Assembly (NCBI GenBank): GCA_021807105.1
Contig: JAKAPL010000026.1
Location: 1 to 49,021, forward strand
DNA from: Myxococcales bacterium
Lineage (GTDB): Bacteria > Myxococcota > Myxococcia > Myxococcales > JAKAPL01
DNA: 49,021 bases
Direction: 5' to 3'
Part shown: piece by piece, positions 46,362-49,021 of the stretch
Numbering within the stretch: position 1 is the first letter of the stretch
Layout of the letters: every line of letters starts with the position of its first letter
Translations under genes and position numbers: made by a program
Notes under the pieces: generated by a model
What the model was told of the DNA's origin: nothing
Databases searched by the model: none
The model's input: only the letters and a program-made list of their open reading frames with translations

Positions 46362-47537
46362 TCACCCCGCCGCGGCGACGGGCCTGACGGCGGCGGGCTT
46401 CTCCGCGAACTCCCCGAGGTTCAGGTTCGCACCCACGAAGCGGTAGCGGTCGAAGCCGACGCGCTGCTTGTTGGCCACGATCTGGTAGCAGCCGCCGCGG
46501 CCTCCCTCGCCGACCAGGCACGACCAGCCGAGGAAGAGGTACCAGAGGCGGAACCAGCGCTCGCCGTACTTGGCGACGACCTTCTCCCGGTTCTTCTTCC
46601 AGTTCTGGTACCACTTGTAGATCGTGATGCCGTAGTGGACGTTGACGTTTTCGACGGAGTGGATCTCGAAGCCCGCCTTCTCGAACTGGCGGACGACGTA
46701 GTTGAGCGGCAGGCTCGCGTCGGCGCCGGGGAAGATGTACTTGGACATGAAGAGCGCCCAGGTGACGTCATGGGCGTCGTACTGGGGCCGCAGGCCGACG
46801 ATCTGGAGGAAGAAGAGGCCGTCGTCGTCGAGCAGCCCCTTCACCTGGCGCAGGAACTTCTGGAAGTTCTTGATGCCGACGTGCTCGGCCATCTCCAGGC
46901 AGGAGATCTTGTTCCACGTCTGGGCCGGGATGTCGCGGTAGTCCAGGGTGAGGACCCGGACCTTCTCCGACAGGCCGCGCTGGCGGATCCGCTCGGTCGC
47001 GAAGGCGGACTGGTTGCCGGAGAGGGTGACGCCGGTCGCGTCGACGCCGAACTTCTCTGCGGTCTCCATGCAGAGCGTCCCCCAGCCGCAGCCGATGTCG
47101 AGCAGCTTCTCGCCGGGCTTGAGCTGGAGCTTCTCGCCGACGTACCGGATCTTGCGGAGCTGCGCCTCCTCGAGGGCGTCGTCGCGCCCCTCGAAGAAGG
47201 CCGAGGTGTAGACCATCGTCTCCCCGAGGAACCACTCGAAGAAGTCGTCACCGCGGTCGTAGTGGTCGCAGACGAACTTCGCGTCCACGCCCTTGCTGTG
47301 GACGAGCATGGAGGGGATGAACTTGCCGAGGATGAAGCCGACCTGGTTTCTCGTCAGGTGGTAGTTCACGAACTGGTCCTTGCGGCGCATCAGCTCGTGC
47401 ATGTCCCCGACGACGTCGATCTTCCCGTCGAGATAGGACTCGAAGAAGAGGTTCATGGGGATCGGCCGGCCGCGGTAGCGCTTCTCGAGGGCCGGATCTT
47501 TGTAGATGAACCAGTTGCTCGCTTCGTCCTGCGCCAT
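46362..47537 (-). CDS. Cyclopropane-synthase-family methyltransferase, sphingolipid C9-methyltransferase-like
   Basis: 391 aa. SAM-binding LLDIGCGWGTL (145-155), family strands TLDYRDIP and EMAEHVG. The C-terminal stretch MSKYIFPGADASLPLNYVV, VHYGITIYKWYQNWKKNREK, KYGERWFRLWYLFLGWS resembles fungal sphingolipid C9-methyltransferases more than classical Cfa. The fungal enzymes have two N-terminal membrane helices; here there are none. Sphingoid-base or fatty-acyl methylation is inferred. ATG 47537 has GGAGG 7 bp upstream. Convergent with the radical SAM pair (75 bp apart). Confidence 0.85.
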   Translation of the reverse strand: MAQDEASNWFIYKDPALEKRYRGRPIPMNLFFESYLDGKIDVVGDMHELMRRKDQFVNYHLTRNQVGFILGKFIPSMLVHSKGVDAKFVCDHYDRGDDFFEWFLGETMVYTSAFFEGRDDALEEAQLRKIRYVGEKLQLKPGEKLLDIGCGWGTLCMETAEKFGVDATGVTLSGNQSAFATERIRQRGLSEKVRVLTLDYRDIPAQTWNKISCLEMAEHVGIKNFQKFLRQVKGLLDDDGLFFLQIVGLRPQYDAHDVTWALFMSKYIFPGADASLPLNYVVRQFEKAGFEIHSVENVNVHYGITIYKWYQNWKKNREKVVAKYGERWFRLWYLFLGWSCLVGEGGRGGCYQIVANKQRVGFDRYRFVGANLNLGEFAEKPAAVRPVAAAG

Positions 47538-47681
47538 GACGGCCTCCGTTCCGGCGCCCATGCCCGCCGGCCGGCGAACCTATGACAGATCGGCGATAAA
47601 ACGTCCAGCGCCGCTCCCGCGCTCCCGCCTCCGTTCGCCCGCCCACCGGGAGATCGCGGAGTTTACGCGGGGCTGCGCTCA

Positions 47682-47873
47682 AGCCCGTCTTATTCACGGT
47701 ACGGCGTAGCGAGGCGTTCGAGACCGCGAGCCGAGAAGGGCAAGCGAGAGCAACGACCGACGAGGCGTCGCGTAAAGCACCTCCCCCCAAGTCGTTTGGA
47801 GGGTGGCAAGCCCCCCCTCTTCGCAGGCGCGGGATCGGACGCCGCAGCAGCCGGACCCTGAATAAGACGGGCT
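47682..47873 (+). repeat. Intact family C inverted-repeat element (192 bp)
   Basis: AGCCCGTCTTATTCA (47682-47696) is perfectly complementary to 47859-47873. No transposase. The left 70 bp recur at 23316. Length is in the same range as families A and B, but the ends are unrelated. It lies 144 bp upstream of the methyltransferase gene and 87 bp before 21-bp array tract 3. Confidence 0.85.
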
Positions 47874-47960
47874 GAGCAAGACGCCGGCAACTGCGCGGAC
47901 TTCCCTCGCGAATCCGGATGTCCGTCACCGCCTCCCCGCCGCCGCCTCCCCGGCAGGCCG

Positions 47961-48401
47961 AGATCAGCGCTCGTCTGGGCGTGATCAGCGCTCGTCTGGG
48001 CGAGTCCAGCGCTCGTCTGGGCCAGACGAGCAGCCGTCTGGGCTAGACGAGCAGCCGTCTGGGCCAGACGAGCAGCCGTCTGGGCTAGACGAGCAGCCGT
48101 CTGGGCTAGACGAGCGGCCGTCTGGGCCAGACGAGCGGCCGTCTGGGCGAGACGAGCGGCCGTCTGGGCGAGACGAGCGGCCGTCTGGGCGAGACGAGCG
48201 GCCGTCTGGGCGAGACGAGCGGCCGTCTGGGCGAGACGAGCGGCCGTCTAGGCGAGACGAGCGGCCGTCTGGGCGAGACGAGCGGCCGTCTAGGCGAGAC
48301 GAGCGGCCGTCTAGGCGAGACCAGCGCTCGGCAGGCCCAGACCAGCGCTCGACAGGCCCAGATCAGCGCTCGTCCGGGGGAGACGAGTGACCGTCCGGGC
48401 G
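47961..48401. repeat. 21-bp-period tandem array, tract 3 (21 units)
   Basis: Exactly 21 units of 21 bp in perfect register (47961 + 21n, last unit at 48381). The central units are AGACG-N6-CGTCT-N5, so AGACG and its complement CGTCT alternate along the array; the first three and last four units are more diverged (AGATCAGCGCTCGTCTGGGC type). The minus-strand reading gives a LVSPRRP heptad repeat, with no plausible start or domain. Confidence 0.93.
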
Positions 48402-48424
48402 GCCTCGCCGGCCGGCGCTCCACC

Positions 48425-48646
48425 GGGATTGCGCACGTGGTCGTCGGCGGCCTGGCCGTGAACGCCCACGGGCATCCTTGCTCGACGGGGGGCGTCGACG
48501 ACCTCGTCGACGCCGGGGAGGCGTTCGAGGGGGAGATCGTCCTGACGCACCGCGCGGCTGTTCCGTTCGAGGTCGATGGCGTGCCGATCGATGACGTCAC
48601 GGCCGCCCCGCGATTCCCCGAAGCGGTGCGGTACGGTCCGCGATGA
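48425..48646 (+). pseudogene. Fragment resembling a nucleotidyltransferase-like (antitoxin-type) protein
   Basis: The frame from GTG 48437 (69 aa) reads VVGGLAVNAHGHPCSTGGVDDLV, then EAFEGEIVLTHRAAVPFEVDGVPIDDV. It resembles the GGLAV...H/Y-G...T-x-D-x-D...L start and the 'P-F-E-V-D-G-V-x-V-D' motif of small nucleotidyltransferase-fold proteins, but the metal-binding D-x-D is degraded (GGVDD) and the rest is missing. It starts right after repeat tract 3, which may have destroyed its 5' end. Confidence 0.5.
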
Positions 48647-48705
48647 GGCGGAGTTGCCGGCGAGCCGAGCTCTGGCATGAGCTCTGCGTCCCTGCTTCAG
48701 CAGCC

Positions 48706-49021
48706 ATGCCGAGCGCGCTTCACGAGATCCTCGTCCAGCTCTTCCGCGAGCGCCCCTCGCTCGCGATCGATTTCGTCGCCGGCCAGCTCGGCCTGCCGCT
48801 GCCCGTGGAGGCCGGCGTCGAGATCCTGTCGGGAGAGATCGAGCAGACCTCCGCACCGCAACACCGCGCGGACACTGTGCTTTTGTTCGGAGGTCCGGCG
48901 CGGGAGGGACGGCTCGGGATCGTCCTCGAAGTCCAGCTCACGATCGATTCCGCCAAGCGGTTCGCGTGGCCGGTCTACCTCGCGGGCATCCGGGCGAAGC
49001 TGAGGTGCCCCGTGGTGCTCG
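48706..49021 (+). CDS. PD-(D/E)XK-like (EVQ motif) protein, partial
   Basis: ATG 48706; at least 105 aa, cut by the window edge. Begins MPSALHEILVQLFRERPSLA; the fragment has HRADTVLLF (D56) and IVLEVQL (E75, Q77), the D...E-x-Q pattern of Rpn/transposase-like PD-(D/E)XK nucleases. I recall this as a widespread family of hypothetical proteins in Actinobacteria and Myxococcota. Function unknown; upstream Shine-Dalgarno is weak. Confidence 0.7.
   Translation, partial: MPSALHEILVQLFRERPSLAIDFVAGQLGLPLPVEAGVEILSGEIEQTSAPQHRADTVLLFGGPAREGRLGIVLEVQLTIDSAKRFAWPVYLAGIRAKLRCPVVL

Noticed and set aside
47961..48401. CRISPR array
   Set aside because: The period is only 21 bp with no unique spacers between repeats, and no cas genes are in the window; the same holds for tracts 1 and 2.
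48106..48678. Minus-strand protein with LVSPRRP repeats
   Set aside because: It is a by-product of the in-register array; its N-terminal part runs through the nucleotidyltransferase-like fragment in the opposite strand.

Overview
The window is a high-GC, gene-dense chromosomal segment that looks like a Myxococcota-type (former deltaproteobacterial) genome. Signs are a Hanks-type Ser/Thr kinase next to Ser/Gly-rich lipoproteins, a sigma-54 activator, many outer-membrane beta-barrels and TPR proteins, and a complete gliding/spore-coat (Glt/Nfs) gene set. The species cannot be named from sequence alone.

Layout. 1-810: a 21-bp-period repeat array followed by a ~190-bp inverted-repeat element. 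891-3390: NfeD + SPFH (stomatin) pair and an ABC ATPase. 3444-6051: a MITE-like element, a DPP-IV-type peptidase and a terminator. 6084-8832 (minus): Ig-like lipoprotein, Pro/Gly-rich secreted protein, NtrC-type regulator. 8897-13724 (plus): Ser/Thr kinase, two beta-propeller-like lipoproteins, TPR membrane protein. 13788-21834 (minus): a histidine kinase lacking its phosphoacceptor His, then the K+ pump locus (27-aa ORF, kdpF, MITE, kdpA, kdpB, kdpC, short kdpD). 21880-23316: BBP2-like porin. 23316-23860: remnant of an inverted-repeat element fused to a second 21-bp array. 24095-24772: solitary rplC (L3). 24863-36209: eight-gene Glt/Nfs-like operon in A-to-H order. 36385-41610: rpsP-khpA-rimM-trmD-rplS, a degenerate membrane SMC-like protein, yraN, rsmI. 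41600-47537: outer-membrane barrel, two radical SAM enzymes and a convergent sphingolipid C9-methyltransferase-like enzyme. 47682-49021: intact inverted-repeat element, third 21-bp array, broken nucleotidyltransferase-like gene, and a partial EVQ-motif nuclease-like gene running off the end.

How the genes work together. The Glt/Nfs operon encodes a predicted trans-envelope machine: inner-membrane FHA/TonB protein (GltG), periplasmic GltC/D/F, lipoprotein GltE and barrels GltA/B/H. It is related to the M. xanthus gliding motor scaffold and its spore-coat paralogue; the AglRQS motor is not in the window. The kdp locus is a high-affinity K+ ATPase with a short KdpD, without KdpE. The rpsP-rsmI block is ribosome/tRNA housekeeping.

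The most unusual signal is non-coding. Three arrays with different sequences share an exact 21-bp period and, at least in part, alternating short inverted repeats; each lies beside a ~190-bp terminal-inverted-repeat element. A separate ~188-bp element family (three clear copies plus fragments) has ends that repeatedly supply the TAG stop codon of the neighbouring gene. All identifications come from reading the sequence; no database search was run.
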